A DNA stretch of 35,415 bases from Caryophanales bacterium UBA7476 (GCA_002477275.1 DLOU01000013.1:54744-90158), one strand, 5' to 3'; shown: positions 1 to 7,511, counted from the first letter of the stretch. Numbers and translations are program-made. The notes: generated by a model from the sequence alone, not told the origin.

Positions 1-1
1 G

Positions 2-295
2 ATTGTACTAGAAATAAGTAGAAAAAATGATGGATATTCATATATAATTGAATACTTTGAAGATGGTTCTACACATTCAACTGAAGATTTATGGGGGACT
101 TGGGATACTAAAAATAATACTTTTATACTACAAAATGATAATATAAACTCGATTGCTGAATACAAACTTAGTAATATAAAATATGATTCTAATGTTATAA
201 CATTTGATTTGAAAGTAAACAAAATTTTATTAAATGAATATAAAGATTATGCTATAGCAGAAGGAAATTACTCACTTGGTAAAGAGAAAAAGTAG
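2..295 (+). CDS. C-terminal part of an unknown protein (5' end outside window)
   Basis: An open frame runs from the first bases of the window to a TAG at 293-295 and gives about 97 residues. It has alternating hydrophobic and polar residues (around YIIEYFEDG and NVITFDLKVNK) that look like a beta-rich domain, and no membrane segment. The start lies upstream of the window. The next gene begins 10 bases later, so the two are probably co-transcribed. I do not recognise the family; a C-terminal domain of a secreted or lipoprotein-type protein is one possibility. Confidence 0.6.
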   Translation: MVLEISRKNDGYSYIIEYFEDGSTHSTEDLWGTWDTKNNTFILQNDNINSIAEYKLSNIKYDSNVITFDLKVNKILLNEYKDYAIAEGNYSLGKEKK

Positions 296-305
296 GTGAA
301 ATTAT

Positions 306-791
306 ATGACTTTATTAATAGAATGTCTAGTATCATGCATATTATTTACACTAATTGCTGGCGGAATGACATATGTAAAACCATTATCAATGATTAATAG
401 TTATCCTAAAAAAATACAAGAAAAAGTATTAGAATTAGGATTAATTAAAAAAGAAGATCTTTCAAAAAGTAAGAAAAGCATAATAAAAAAATTATTTGCA
501 CTTATATTACTCGTATTTATAATATCTTATATAGTAAAAAAATATAATGGTGCTGATACATTTATAAAAGGTTTTATCTATTCATATATAATTTGGCTTT
601 CTGTAAATTTCTGGGACGCATTAATAATAGATTGTATATGGTTTTGTCATTCTAAAAGAGTAATAATTAAAGGAACAGAAAAAATGAAAGAATATAAAGA
701 CTATTGGTTTCATATAAAAGGAGCATTTATAGGATGCTTATATGAAATACCAGCATGCATCCTAGTTGGATTATTAGTTCATATTTTCTAA
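306..791 (+). CDS. small polytopic membrane protein, unknown function
   Basis: 161 residues. Hydrophobic segments lie near residues 3-24, 62-80, about 88-115 and 140-160, so four membrane spans are likely, with a lysine-rich stretch after the first. A Trp/Asp/Cys-containing segment (NFWDALIIDCIWF) in the third span is the most distinctive part. The ATG follows AGGTGAAATT and lies 10 bases after the previous stop, which suggests an operon with the truncated gene before it and the zinc-ribbon gene after it. No enzymatic motif is visible and the family is not recognised. Confidence 0.7.
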   Translation: MTLLIECLVSCILFTLIAGGMTYVKPLSMINSYPKKIQEKVLELGLIKKEDLSKSKKSIIKKLFALILLVFIISYIVKKYNGADTFIKGFIYSYIIWLSVNFWDALIIDCIWFCHSKRVIIKGTEKMKEYKDYWFHIKGAFIGCLYEIPACILVGLLVHIF

Positions 792-818
792 AAAAAGTAA
801 GAAGAAAGAAGGTATAGT

Positions 819-1151
819 ATGAAGTTTTGCCCAAATTGTGGATATCCATTAGAAGGAAAAAAAATATGTAACTGTGGTTATAATGTTGAAACAAATGAAG
901 TAGACGAAAAAGTGTATGAAAAGTATAAAGAAAACGAAAAAAAATTATATGAACTGCAATGTGATAATATGATTAATGCTCCTATTGACATGATTACAGG
1001 TGCACGTCTTATGGGATTAAATCCAAATGTAACTGATGATGAACTTCTAAAAAATGTTAACAGAACAATATTTAATAAAGAAAATGACCATTTAACTTCA
1101 AGTGATTTTGCTGAAATGATGAAACTATTAAATGATAAAAAAGAAAAATAG
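819..1151 (+). CDS. zinc-ribbon protein
   Basis: 110 residues. The N terminus carries two Cys pairs (CPNCG at residues 4-8, then CNCG near 17-20), the signature of a zinc-ribbon domain. The remainder is an acidic/lysine-rich, probably helical region. The ATG follows GAAGGTATAGT, and the gene starts 27 bases after the membrane-protein gene. Small zinc-ribbon proteins of this kind are often adaptors or regulators, but nothing here fixes a partner. Confidence 0.7.
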   Translation: MKFCPNCGYPLEGKKICNCGYNVETNEVDEKVYEKYKENEKKLYELQCDNMINAPIDMITGARLMGLNPNVTDDELLKNVNRTIFNKENDHLTSSDFAEMMKLLNDKKEK

Positions 1152-1159
1152 AAAAGAAG

Positions 1160-1708
1160 GTGATTCACATTAAAAAGGTAGATATCAAATATTTTGATAA
1201 TTATAATGATGATGATTATATATGGTATTTATGTTATGGTTCAAATATTAGTACTAAAAGATTTATGATTTATATAAATGGTGATCAAGAAGGCCATTAT
1301 GCACATAAAGGTGGATGTAGAGATAAGAGTAAACCAGTAGATTCAAAACCATATATTGTAAGAAGAAGAATTTATTTTGCCAAACACAGTGGAAAATGGA
1401 ATGGTGGTGTGGCATTTCTAAATTATAGGTCTAGAGGAAAAGTTTATGGAAAAATATATAAAATAAAAAAATCACAATTTATTGATGTTCTAACTCAAGA
1501 ACAACATATGAAAGATTATAATACAATAATATATGTTGGAAAATATAAAAGAGAGCCAATTTACACATTTACATCAATTTATAAGTTAAACGATCTAGAA
1601 AAACCTAGTGAAAAATATTTAGAAGTAATTAGAAAGGGTATAAGAGAAACTTACAAAAAATTGTCTGATAGACAGATAGAAAAATATATGGTGAGAATAA
1701 CAAAATAA
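1160..1708 (+). CDS. gamma-glutamylcyclotransferase-like protein
   Basis: 182 residues from the GTG. The motif YLCYGSNIS near residues 23-31 matches the YGSN substrate loop of the GGCT-like fold, which in known members cyclises gamma-glutamyl amines to 5-oxoproline. The length suits the family. The start is uncertain: the in-frame GTG at 1160 overlaps the GAAGGTG purine run, whereas an ATT codon at 1169 sits exactly where ATG normally follows the RBS in this region. Either the GTG is used, ATT is a rare start, or an ATG has mutated. The substrate is unknown. Confidence 0.65.
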   Translation: MIHIKKVDIKYFDNYNDDDYIWYLCYGSNISTKRFMIYINGDQEGHYAHKGGCRDKSKPVDSKPYIVRRRIYFAKHSGKWNGGVAFLNYRSRGKVYGKIYKIKKSQFIDVLTQEQHMKDYNTIIYVGKYKREPIYTFTSIYKLNDLEKPSEKYLEVIRKGIRETYKKLSDRQIEKYMVRITK

Positions 1709-1911
1709 ATCTAATTAATGAAGCAAGAATAATTGCTCATAGAAATAAGAAATATAAAGCTTCAAATTGGGACGAGATTAAATATAAAAATATAAAAAAA
1801 CTACTTGAAACAAAAGATTATATTATTTCTGAATATTGTACAAATGAAGATACTGATTGGAGTTTAGATAATAATAATCAAGGTAACAATAATTTAGGTA
1901 AATATGGATGA
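1672..1911 (+). pseudogene. open frame without start codon, probable gene remnant
   Basis: This 79-codon frame is open from 1672 to a TGA at 1909-1911 and overlaps the end of the GGCT-like gene in another frame. It reads INEARIIAHRNKKYKASNWD and continues with a charged, protein-like composition. There is no ATG, GTG or TTG start and no suitable RBS. It could be the tail of a gene truncated by recombination or a frameshifted extension of its neighbour. Low confidence. Confidence 0.3.
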
Positions 1912-1952
1912 AAATAAGAGAAGATTTAGAGCATAAAGAAGGCGGTATATAA

Positions 1953-2639
1953 ATGAAAAAAATAGGCATAATTTTTGCAATGAAAGAAGAACTTGATGAG
2001 ACGAAGAAAATCTTTAAGGAAATAAAAGAACATTCAGTATATGAATTAAAAATATATGAATGCAAATATAAAAATGTTACATGTTTTTTAGTTGAATCAG
2101 GAATGGGAAAGGTTAACGCAGCAAGAAGTACACAGATATTAATTGATAAGATGAACGTTGATGTTATATTAAATGTAGGAGTTGCTGGATCAATATCAAG
2201 AAATATTAATAAATGTGATATAGTAATTGGAGAAAAGTTAGTACAACATGATTTTGATCTTACATTACTTAACTTTGAAAAAGGATTAATACCTAATGTT
2301 GGAAAATATATAGATTGTGATCAGAAACTTGTAAATATTGCCAAAAATATAAAGATGGAAACAAAAGTAACATCTGGAATTATATCATCAGGAGATATTT
2401 TCATATCAGAAGAAAAAATGGGTGCAAAAATTAATAAAAAATTTGGTGCATTATGTGTAGAGATGGAGGGAGCATCCATTGCACAAGTTTGTCATTTATG
2501 TAATATACCATTTTTAGTAATAAGAGCGATTTCCGATTCTCCATATGAGAAAGATAACCATCTTACTTTTGAAGAATTTTTGAAAATTAGTTCAGATATG
2601 GTATCAAGATTTGTTGAGCAATTTTTAGGTAAAATATAA
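1953..2639 (+). CDS. mtnN: 5'-methylthioadenosine/S-adenosylhomocysteine nucleosidase
   Basis: 228 residues, the normal length for the family. It hydrolyses the glycosidic bond of MTA and SAH, releasing adenine, in the methionine salvage and activated-methyl cycles in the cytosol. Visible signatures are the N-terminal IGIIFAMKEEL segment with the catalytic Glu region, the phosphate-binding-like ESGMGKVNAA, NVGVAGS, the VEMEGAS motif with the second catalytic Glu, and RAISDSP with the catalytic Asp. The ATG follows AGGCGGTATATAA. Cassette-borne copies may supplement a chromosomal one. Function is strongly supported by motifs. Confidence 0.93.
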   Translation: MKKIGIIFAMKEELDETKKIFKEIKEHSVYELKIYECKYKNVTCFLVESGMGKVNAARSTQILIDKMNVDVILNVGVAGSISRNINKCDIVIGEKLVQHDFDLTLLNFEKGLIPNVGKYIDCDQKLVNIAKNIKMETKVTSGIISSGDIFISEEKMGAKINKKFGALCVEMEGASIAQVCHLCNIPFLVIRAISDSPYEKDNHLTFEEFLKISSDMVSRFVEQFLGKI

Positions 2640-2736
2640 TACATATTTAGAAAAATGTCTCTTCATGTAGAAGATAAGAATTTAATTATAAGAATATTAA
2701 AAAGAAAAACATGCTAATATAAAAGAGGGATGCATT

Positions 2737-2838
2737 ATGCAGCAGATATTTAATAAATTAGTAAGAGATAATATACCAAATAAAATTGAAAGTAATGGTG
2801 AAAAAGCAATAACCAGAATTTTAAGTGATGAAGGATAA
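2737..2838 (+). pseudogene. truncated MazG-like NTP pyrophosphohydrolase fragment
   Basis: A 33-codon frame with a good RBS (GAGGG) starts NKLVRDNIPNKIESNGEKA and matches from memory the N terminus of small MazG-like (phosphoribosyl-ATP pyrophosphohydrolase-like) proteins, typically NKLVRDKIPEII. It stops at TAA 2836-2838, far short of the roughly 100 residues expected, and runs straight into a pyruvate-kinase-like fragment. It is a broken remnant. The upstream TGCTAATAT could be its old -10. Confidence 0.6.
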
Positions 2839-2991
2839 TGAAATTCCTACAAGAGCTGAAGTTAATGATTTATATAACACTATTTTAGATGGGCAGATGA
2901 AATAATGTTTTCTGGTGAAACAGCAAGTGCAAACTCACCTGAAAGTGTTCTTGATTTTGCAAACAAAATAGTAAAAACAATAGATTATTAA
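2837..2991 (+). pseudogene. frameshifted pyruvate kinase fragment
   Basis: The translation reads EIPTRAEVNDLYNTILDG, then after a one-base deletion near 2891-2893 continues as ADEIMFSGETASANSPESV to a TAA at 2989-2991. This is the well-known pyruvate kinase segment around P-TRAE and DA-M-SGETA, about 50 of ~470 residues. It is fused directly to the MazG-like fragment, with no start codon of its own, so this is an illegitimate junction of two unrelated gene pieces just upstream of a decayed leader module. Confidence 0.65.
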
Positions 2992-3072
2992 AAGAGTTAA
3001 TATAGATGTATGAAAATATAACTAATATCAAATAGTTAATTATGAAACAGTAGCTCATATAAAAAGAGGTGA
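2991..3072 (+). repeat. leader module 0, decayed single-repeat form
   Basis: A degenerate copy of the array leader. The short ORF at 3006-3035 reads MYENITNIK and stops before the usual Trp. It is followed by one repeat copy (GTTAATTATGAAACAGTAGC, about 3034-3053), and the AAAGAGGTG RBS of the HAD gene comes 13 bases later. The ~150-base middle and the second repeat are absent. Confidence 0.6.
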
Positions 3073-3079
3073 AAACAAA

Positions 3080-3763
3080 ATGGGAAAAGTAGTGATATTT
3101 GACTGGGGAGGTGTTATTATGCATAAACACCCAGTCGATAATAATGATAAACAAGCAATAATTAGAACAATCAAAAGTTTTAATCCAAGATTAACAGATG
3201 ATGAAGCATGGAATGTATATACAAAAACTTTAGTAGATGAAAATGGTATATATATTAGTAGACAAAATGATGGATTAAGTATAGCAAAGTGGATAAAAAG
3301 AATTAATAAAGCAAGTGGATTTAATGCATCAGTAGAAGATTTTTCAAAAAGATTTATTTATGAACAACTAAAAGTAGGATATTATAAAGAAATTGTTGAT
3401 TATATACACTCATTAAGAGGTAATTGTAAGATAGGATTGTTCTCTGATTTAATATTTTGCTGTGAACCTGTATTAGATAAACAAGTTGATCTTTCACAAT
3501 TTGATTATGTTTGGTTATCATATAAAACCCATTTAAGAAAAAATACTGAAGAAGCTTTTGAACTAGTTGAAACAGATTTACAAGTGTCACCAAAGGATAT
3601 TTTGTTTATAGATGATACAACAATTAATATAGAAAATGCTAAAAAAAGAGGATGGAATACTTGCCAAGCTTTTGGATACGAACTTGATAAGATAAAAAGT
3701 TATGTAGAAAGTTTTTTAGGTTATAAATTAAAATCTGAAAGTACAGGTAATAAGGTTAAATAA
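3080..3763 (+). CDS. HAD-superfamily hydrolase (probable small-molecule phosphatase)
   Basis: 227 residues. HAD motif I is FDWGGV with the nucleophile Asp8; the usual second Asp is Gly10, as in YihX-like subgroup members. Motif II is LFSD (near 118), motif III Lys lies in YKTHLRK, and motif IV is FIDDTTINIENA. A helical cap lies between motifs I and II. It probably dephosphorylates a sugar phosphate or nucleotide in the cytosol; the substrate is not predictable. The ATG follows AGAGGTGAAAACAAA directly after the decayed leader module, making it the first clear member of the array. Confidence 0.85.
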   Translation: MGKVVIFDWGGVIMHKHPVDNNDKQAIIRTIKSFNPRLTDDEAWNVYTKTLVDENGIYISRQNDGLSIAKWIKRINKASGFNASVEDFSKRFIYEQLKVGYYKEIVDYIHSLRGNCKIGLFSDLIFCCEPVLDKQVDLSQFDYVWLSYKTHLRKNTEEAFELVETDLQVSPKDILFIDDTTINIENAKKRGWNTCQAFGYELDKIKSYVESFLGYKLKSESTGNKVK

Positions 3764-3769
3764 TATATT

Positions 3770-3852
3770 AAAGTAGTTGAATGGGGATGAATGAAAATAA
3801 AACAAATATTAACTGGTTGATTACGACACAGTAACTTTCAATTGAAGAGGTG
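3770..3852 (+). repeat. leader module 1, single-repeat form
   Basis: It begins AAGTAGTTGAATGGGG, contains the short ORF at 3787-3834, and has one repeat copy, GTTGATTACGACACAGTAAC (3816-3835). This runs almost directly into GAAGAGGTG, the RBS of the next gene. Compared with the full modules, the ~150-base middle and one repeat are missing, as if the interval between two direct repeats had been removed or never inserted. Confidence 0.75.
3787..3834 (+). CDS. leader peptide MNENKTNINWLITTQ
   Basis: 15 codons plus TAA, preceded by GGGG. It shares MNENKTNINWLI with the other array leader peptides. The last codons come from the repeat copy, so the peptide end differs from the consensus. Confidence 0.6.
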   Translation: MNENKTNINWLITTQ

Positions 3853-3858
3853 ATTTTT

Positions 3859-4788
3859 TTGAAATTAATAGATGAGTTAAATACAAGTTATAAGTATGTT
3901 TGCGATAATTCAAAAAATGTAAAAATTAATTATGATAAAATTGATAATATGATAAATCAAATTGAAAATTCAAAAATTGATTATTGGTTAGATTCAAATC
4001 CTTATGGTTTAATGGATATGGATATAAAAGAAATAATTAATTTCTTATTTATTTATCATGCAGTAGGTGATTATTGTTTTTGGGGAAATCCTAAATGGGA
4101 AATTAAGACTGAAATAGGCACAATGGATGGATCATATGCAATAATGTATTTAATATTAAATAGATTTAAATATAATAATAATTTTGAAATGAGTTTCGAT
4201 GAATTTAAGGATTTATTAAAAGGTAATGTAACTATTCCATTATTAGAAGATAGATATCAAAATTTAGTAAAAATGAATGAATTCCTTAAATCTAAAAAAA
4301 AGAATTTTTATGAACTAATTAAAGAACTAAATATTGATAGTGAACTTTTTGAATATATTGTTAATAATTTAGATTATTTTAAAGATGTATCTGATTATGA
4401 TGGAAAAGAAATACTATTTTATAAAAGAGCACAGTTATTAACTTCAGATATTCTTCATGTTAGAGAGAAAAAAGAAAATGTTAAAGTGGATTATTCACAT
4501 TTAGTAGGTTGTGCTGATTATAAAATACCTCAAGTTATGAGATGTTATGGTATGTTAGAATTTAGTGATAGTTTAAAGGAAAAAGTTGATTTTAAAATAG
4601 AATTAGCAGAAGGATCATTAGAAGAAATAGAAATAAGAGCTAATACTTTAAAAGCAATTAATTATATATATGAAAAATTAAATAAAGAATATTCACGTAT
4701 GGATATAAATGATTTTATTTGGTTGCTTGGTCAAGATAAATCAAAAATGATTAAGCCTTATCATAGAACTTTAACAAAACATTATTAA
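3859..4788 (+). CDS. queuosine salvage protein (queuosine 5'-phosphate N-glycosylase family)
   Basis: 309 residues from TTG at 3859, which sits six bases after AGAGGTG exactly where ATG lies in sister modules; a GTG at 3850 lies inside the RBS. Motifs typical of the Q-salvage family (DUF2419, Qng1-like) are visible: GDYCFWGNPKW, DGSYAIMY, KRAQLLTSDI, LVGCADYKIPQ, RANTLKAI, and the C-terminal YHRTLTKHY. Known members release the queuine base from queuosine or its 5'-phosphate for tRNA modification. It would let the cell recycle the Q base from its surroundings. Recognised from motif memory; confidence is high. Confidence 0.88.
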   Translation: MKLIDELNTSYKYVCDNSKNVKINYDKIDNMINQIENSKIDYWLDSNPYGLMDMDIKEIINFLFIYHAVGDYCFWGNPKWEIKTEIGTMDGSYAIMYLILNRFKYNNNFEMSFDEFKDLLKGNVTIPLLEDRYQNLVKMNEFLKSKKKNFYELIKELNIDSELFEYIVNNLDYFKDVSDYDGKEILFYKRAQLLTSDILHVREKKENVKVDYSHLVGCADYKIPQVMRCYGMLEFSDSLKEKVDFKIELAEGSLEEIEIRANTLKAINYIYEKLNKEYSRMDINDFIWLLGQDKSKMIKPYHRTLTKHY

Positions 4789-4814
4789 GTCATATGACCA
4801 GGAAACTATAATAC

Positions 4815-4848
4815 AAAATTTGACGTTGCAATAGTTACCCCCTAATAA
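4815..4848 (+). other. possible right-hand repeat/junction after the Q-salvage gene
   Basis: The sequence TTGACGTTGCAATAGTTACC followed by CCCTAATAAT lies just after the gene. GACG followed by a GTTAC-type motif resembles the GATTACG repeat in front of the gene, and CCCCCTAATAAT resembles CCACCTAATAAT at 11,707. It may mark the right border of an inserted gene unit. Weak evidence. Confidence 0.3.
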
Positions 4849-4864
4849 TTGATATAAATTCAGA

Positions 4865-4901
4865 CAGATTAGTACAAAATCTGCCTTTTTTATGCTATAA
4901 T
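4865..4901 (+). promoter_or_regulatory. terminator fused to extended -10 promoter
   Basis: The stem CAGATT/AATCTG (4865-4870 and 4878-4883) is followed by CC and a T run, forming an intrinsic terminator for the upstream gene. The T run leads directly into TGCTATAAT (4893-4901), an extended -10 for the next gene. No good -35 is visible. Nearly identical copies recur at 7,475, 10,023 and 13,717. Confidence 0.65.
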
Positions 4902-4918
4902 TTTAAATGATTTTTAAA

Positions 4919-5014
4919 AAGAAGCTGATCCAAATGAATGAAAATTAAACAAACATAAATTAGCATAGGAATTAAGGCGTTAATTACAACATAGTAACTT
5001 TTAATAAAAGAGGT
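4919..5014 (+). repeat. leader module 2, single-repeat form with broken short ORF
   Basis: It starts AAGAAGCTGATCC. The short ORF at 4934-4948 is stopped after four codons (MNEN then TAA). One repeat copy, GTTAATTACAACATAGTAAC (4979-4998), precedes AAAAGAGGTG. The middle section and second repeat are absent, as in modules 0 and 1. Confidence 0.7.
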
Positions 5015-5021
5015 GTAAATT

Positions 5022-5549
5022 ATGAAAATTTATTTAGTAAGACATGGACAATGTGAATCTAATGTTATTGGTAGATATAACTTTGTTAATGAAGATATAA
5101 ATGAAGTGGGAATTAAACAAGCAGAAGATTTAAGAGAAAAAATTAAGGATATAGATTATGATATAGTTATATCTTCCCCTCTTATAAGGGCACTTCATAC
5201 GGCTGAAATAATTAATGCTAATAATAAGAAAATAATAACTGATGAAAGATTAGTTGAAAGAAAACACGGTTCATTAGAAGGAAAATCAGTTGATGTGACT
5301 GATAGAGATGATTATTGGAATTATTATACTAATACTAAATATGGAACAGAAGAAAGAATTCCTGATTTATGTAATAGAATAAAAGAATTTCTAGATGAAC
5401 TAAAAACTAAAGATTATAAAAGTGTTTTGGTGGTTGCGCATAGTGGAGTATCAAAAGCATTTTATGTTTACTTTAATGGTATTCCAAATGATGGTAGATT
5501 ATTAAATTTAGGACTTAAGAATACTGAAATTAAAGACTATGAATTATAA
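5022..5549 (+). CDS. histidine phosphatase family protein (phosphoglycerate-mutase-like)
   Basis: 175 residues. The N-terminal LVRHGQCESN carries the RHG catalytic motif with phospho-acceptor His8. Further signs are SSPLIRALHTAE (the second conserved Arg), a Glu-containing ERKHGSLEG segment and the C-terminal VVAHSGVSK with the second catalytic His. The size fits the small phosphatases of this superfamily rather than dPGM. The substrate is unknown (sugar phosphate or nucleotide-derived). It follows module 2 and its promoter at 4,896, and probably heads a transcript running into the UDG-like gene. Confidence 0.87.
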   Translation: MKIYLVRHGQCESNVIGRYNFVNEDINEVGIKQAEDLREKIKDIDYDIVISSPLIRALHTAEIINANNKKIITDERLVERKHGSLEGKSVDVTDRDDYWNYYTNTKYGTEERIPDLCNRIKEFLDELKTKDYKSVLVVAHSGVSKAFYVYFNGIPNDGRLLNLGLKNTEIKDYEL

Positions 5550-5555
5550 TTATAA

Positions 5556-5782
5556 AAGTAGTTGATCCAAATGAATGAAAATTAAACAAACATTAACTGG
5601 TTGGTGTTTATTTAGTCTAAGATTCATTCAAACTTCCATAAAATAAGGCGAAAACAAGTATATGCTTGTTACACAATTTAATAAAAATATATAAAATAAT
5701 GATAAAAACAATTAAAAAAGTATCTAAAATAGCATAACATTTGATACTTGGTGTTTACAGTCTAACTTTCAAAAAAAGGTGA
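5556..5782 (+). repeat. leader module A (full, with GGTGTTTA/AGTCTAA repeats)
   Basis: It begins six bases after the previous stop with no terminator or promoter. The short ORF at 5571-5585 is broken after MNEN. site1 (5601-5623) has TTGGTGTTTA then AGTCTAAG; site2 (5748-5770) has TTGGTGTTTA then AGTCTAAC; the starts are 147 bases apart. This variant differs from the consensus GATTACA/GTTAAGAAC, yet both of its copies share it. A hairpin AAGTATC/GATACTT (5718-5749) abuts site2. Confidence 0.75.
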
Positions 5783-5788
5783 TTATTT

Positions 5789-6454
5789 ATGACTTTAGAT
5801 GATTTAAAAAAAGAATATGATAAATTACAACTTAAATATGGTGCTAAAGAATTAGATTCTATTTATAATGGTGGATGCACTGATAATCCAGATATATGTT
5901 TTGTATTTATGAATCCAACTGGAAGAAATATTGCATCAGATAAATCATGGAAAGGTTTAAAATCTCCTTGGATAGGAACTAAAAATATTTGGGATTTATT
6001 CTACGAATTAAAATTATTAGATAAAGATGTATATAATAAAATAAAAACTATTAAAGGGGCTGATTGGACGGAAGAATTTGCAAGTATAGTTTATGATAAT
6101 GTAAAGAAACATAAATATTTTATTACTAACTTAGGAAAATGTACTCAAGTTGATGCAAGACCTCTTCCTGATAGTGTATATAAAGAATATCTACATTTAT
6201 TAGAAAAAGAAATTGAAATAATAAATCCTAAAGTAATAGTATTATTTGGTAATCAAGTATCATCAATTGTATTAAATGAAAAGATTTCAGTTTCACAATG
6301 TAGAAAACAAGAATTTATTAAAATAATAAATGAAAAAGAATATAAATGTTACTCAGTATTTTATCCAGTAGGGAATGGTAGATTTAATATAGGAAAATCT
6401 ATCGAAGATATAAATTATATTATTGATAATATTAATGATAAAATATTGGTATAA
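5789..6454 (+). CDS. uracil-DNA-glycosylase-superfamily protein
   Basis: 221 residues. FVFMNPTGRN near residues 32-41 corresponds to the active-site loop of the superfamily (GEAPG-like in families 4 and 5). PKVIVLFGNQVSSIVL corresponds to the central strand and helix, and FYPVGNGRFN lies in the region where other members have the HPSP/HPAP leucine loop. These put it in the UDG fold, but the substitutions mean the substrate base is uncertain, and single-strand or non-canonical activity is possible. The RBS AAAGGTG precedes ATG by 8 bases after module A. Confidence 0.72.
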   Translation: MTLDDLKKEYDKLQLKYGAKELDSIYNGGCTDNPDICFVFMNPTGRNIASDKSWKGLKSPWIGTKNIWDLFYELKLLDKDVYNKIKTIKGADWTEEFASIVYDNVKKHKYFITNLGKCTQVDARPLPDSVYKEYLHLLEKEIEIINPKVIVLFGNQVSSIVLNEKISVSQCRKQEFIKIINEKEYKCYSVFYPVGNGRFNIGKSIEDINYIIDNINDKILV

Positions 6455-6530
6455 AGGAAGTGATTTTTAATGAATAATGAAAATAAAACTAATATAAACT
6501 GGTTGGTGTTGATTTAGTCTAGCCATTCAT
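6455..6530 (+). repeat. leader module B, 5' half only
   Basis: It starts right after the previous stop with AAAGGAAGTG, the short ORF 6470-6517, and one repeat copy TTGGTGTTGATTTAGTCTAG (6503-6522), the same variant family as module A. The middle and site2 are absent. Instead the downstream gene has its own TATAAT, so this module looks truncated by insertion of a gene with a separate promoter. Confidence 0.65.
6470..6517 (+). CDS. leader peptide MNNENKTNINWLVLI
   Basis: 15 codons plus TAG behind AGGAAGTGATTTTTA. It has one extra Asn relative to the consensus, still in frame, and its C terminus (WLVLI) follows the altered repeat sequence. Confidence 0.55.
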   Translation: MNNENKTNINWLVLI

Positions 6531-6560
6531 AAAATTCCAATAAAACAAAGAAAAATATAG

Positions 6561-6566
6561 TATAAT
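6561..6566 (+). promoter_or_regulatory. -10 box for the DinD-like gene
   Basis: TATAAT lies 38 bases upstream of the ATG, after AAAAATATAG. No strong -35 is seen. It is separate from the array promoters (no TGC extension), in line with this gene being independently expressed. Confidence 0.45.
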
Positions 6567-6603
6567 ATAAGTAGTTAATATATTATGGTAAAGGGGGAAT
6601 TAT

Positions 6604-7455
6604 ATGAATGATAAATTAGCAACTATAACTAATCTTTTTGAAGGAAGAGAAATAAGAAGCATTTGGAATGCTGTAAAAGAAGAATATTATTTTAGTGTAG
6701 TTGATGTTATTGCAGCATTAACTGATTCAAATATTCCAAGAAACTACTGGAGTGACTTAAAACGTAGACTAATTGAAGAAGGAAGTGAAGTGCACGAAAA
6801 AATCGTGCAGTTGAAATTAAAAGCAAAAGATGGAAAAATGAGAGAGACTGATACTCTTGATACTGAAGGAATATTTAGATTAATAGAATCAGTTCCATCT
6901 AGTAAAGCAGAGCCATTTAAGATGTGGTTAGCCTCTTTAGGTAAAGAAAGAATTGATGAAGTATTTGATCCAGAATTTGCTGTTAATAGAGCAGTAGAGT
7001 ATTATCGTAAAAGAGGTTATGATGATAAATGGATTAAATCAAGACTAACCGGAATAGTTGATAGATTTAAACTAACTGATATTTGGAAAGAATCTGGAAT
7101 TAAAAAAGACTACGAGTATGGAATTTTAACTAACGAAATATATAAATCTTGGTCTGGAATGAAAGCATCAGAGTATAAAGCATATAAGGGTCTTAGAAAA
7201 GAATCATTAAGAGATAATATGACAGATATTGAAGTAGCATTAAGTGACTTAGGAGAAATAGCAACAAGAGAACTTGCTAAAGAACATAAACCATTTGGAT
7301 TAGAACAAAATAAAAGAATAGCGCAACGTGGAGGAAATATAGCTAAAATAACTAGAGATAATTTAGAAAAAGAGTTAGGTAGAACTGTCATCAGCAATAA
7401 GAATTCATTAAATTATGAATATATAGATGAAAAATTATTAGAAGAAAAGAATTAA
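6604..7455 (+). CDS. BRO-N / DinD-like protein (phage antirepressor-type)
   Basis: 283 residues. The N-terminal ~110 residues (ITNLFEGREIRSIW, YYFSVVDVIAALTDS, YWSDLKRRL, DTEGIFRLIESVP) form a BRO-N domain as in phage antirepressors and DinD. The C-terminal half (YGILTNEIYKSWSGM, KASEYKAYKGLRKESLRDNM, EIATRELAKE) is the conserved second part of the DinD-like family. E. coli DinD is an SOS gene that inhibits RecA filament activity, but most homologues are uncharacterised. The RBS AAAGGGGG precedes ATG by 7 bases. It is likely a mobile cassette of phage or plasmid origin. Confidence 0.85.
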   Translation: MNDKLATITNLFEGREIRSIWNAVKEEYYFSVVDVIAALTDSNIPRNYWSDLKRRLIEEGSEVHEKIVQLKLKAKDGKMRETDTLDTEGIFRLIESVPSSKAEPFKMWLASLGKERIDEVFDPEFAVNRAVEYYRKRGYDDKWIKSRLTGIVDRFKLTDIWKESGIKKDYEYGILTNEIYKSWSGMKASEYKAYKGLRKESLRDNMTDIEVALSDLGEIATRELAKEHKPFGLEQNKRIAQRGGNIAKITRDNLEKELGRTVISNKNSLNYEYIDEKLLEEKN

Positions 7456-7474
7456 ATAATAATATGAATTTTGG

Positions 7475-7511
7475 TAGATTAGTACAAAATCTGCCTTTTT
7501 TATGCTATAAT
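7475..7511 (+). promoter_or_regulatory. terminator fused to extended -10 promoter
   Basis: The stem GGTAGATT/AATCTGCC (7473-7480 and 7488-7495, 8 pairs with one G-T) plus a T run ends the DinD-like transcript. TGCTATAAT (7503-7511) follows at once and starts the next unit. The extra stem pair compared with the other copies supports it as a real hairpin. Confidence 0.65.

Noticed and set aside
878..1168. Minus-strand open frames opposite 878-1168, 13091-13495 and 7110-7397
   Set aside because: These lie fully opposite well-supported + strand genes, lack ribosome binding sites and have the composition of antisense shadows.
4893..4901. A -35 element (TACAAA) for the array promoters
   Set aside because: It lies at the right distance in the CAGATT-type copies but is part of the terminator loop and is not kept in module I; the extended -10 alone is the safer reading.
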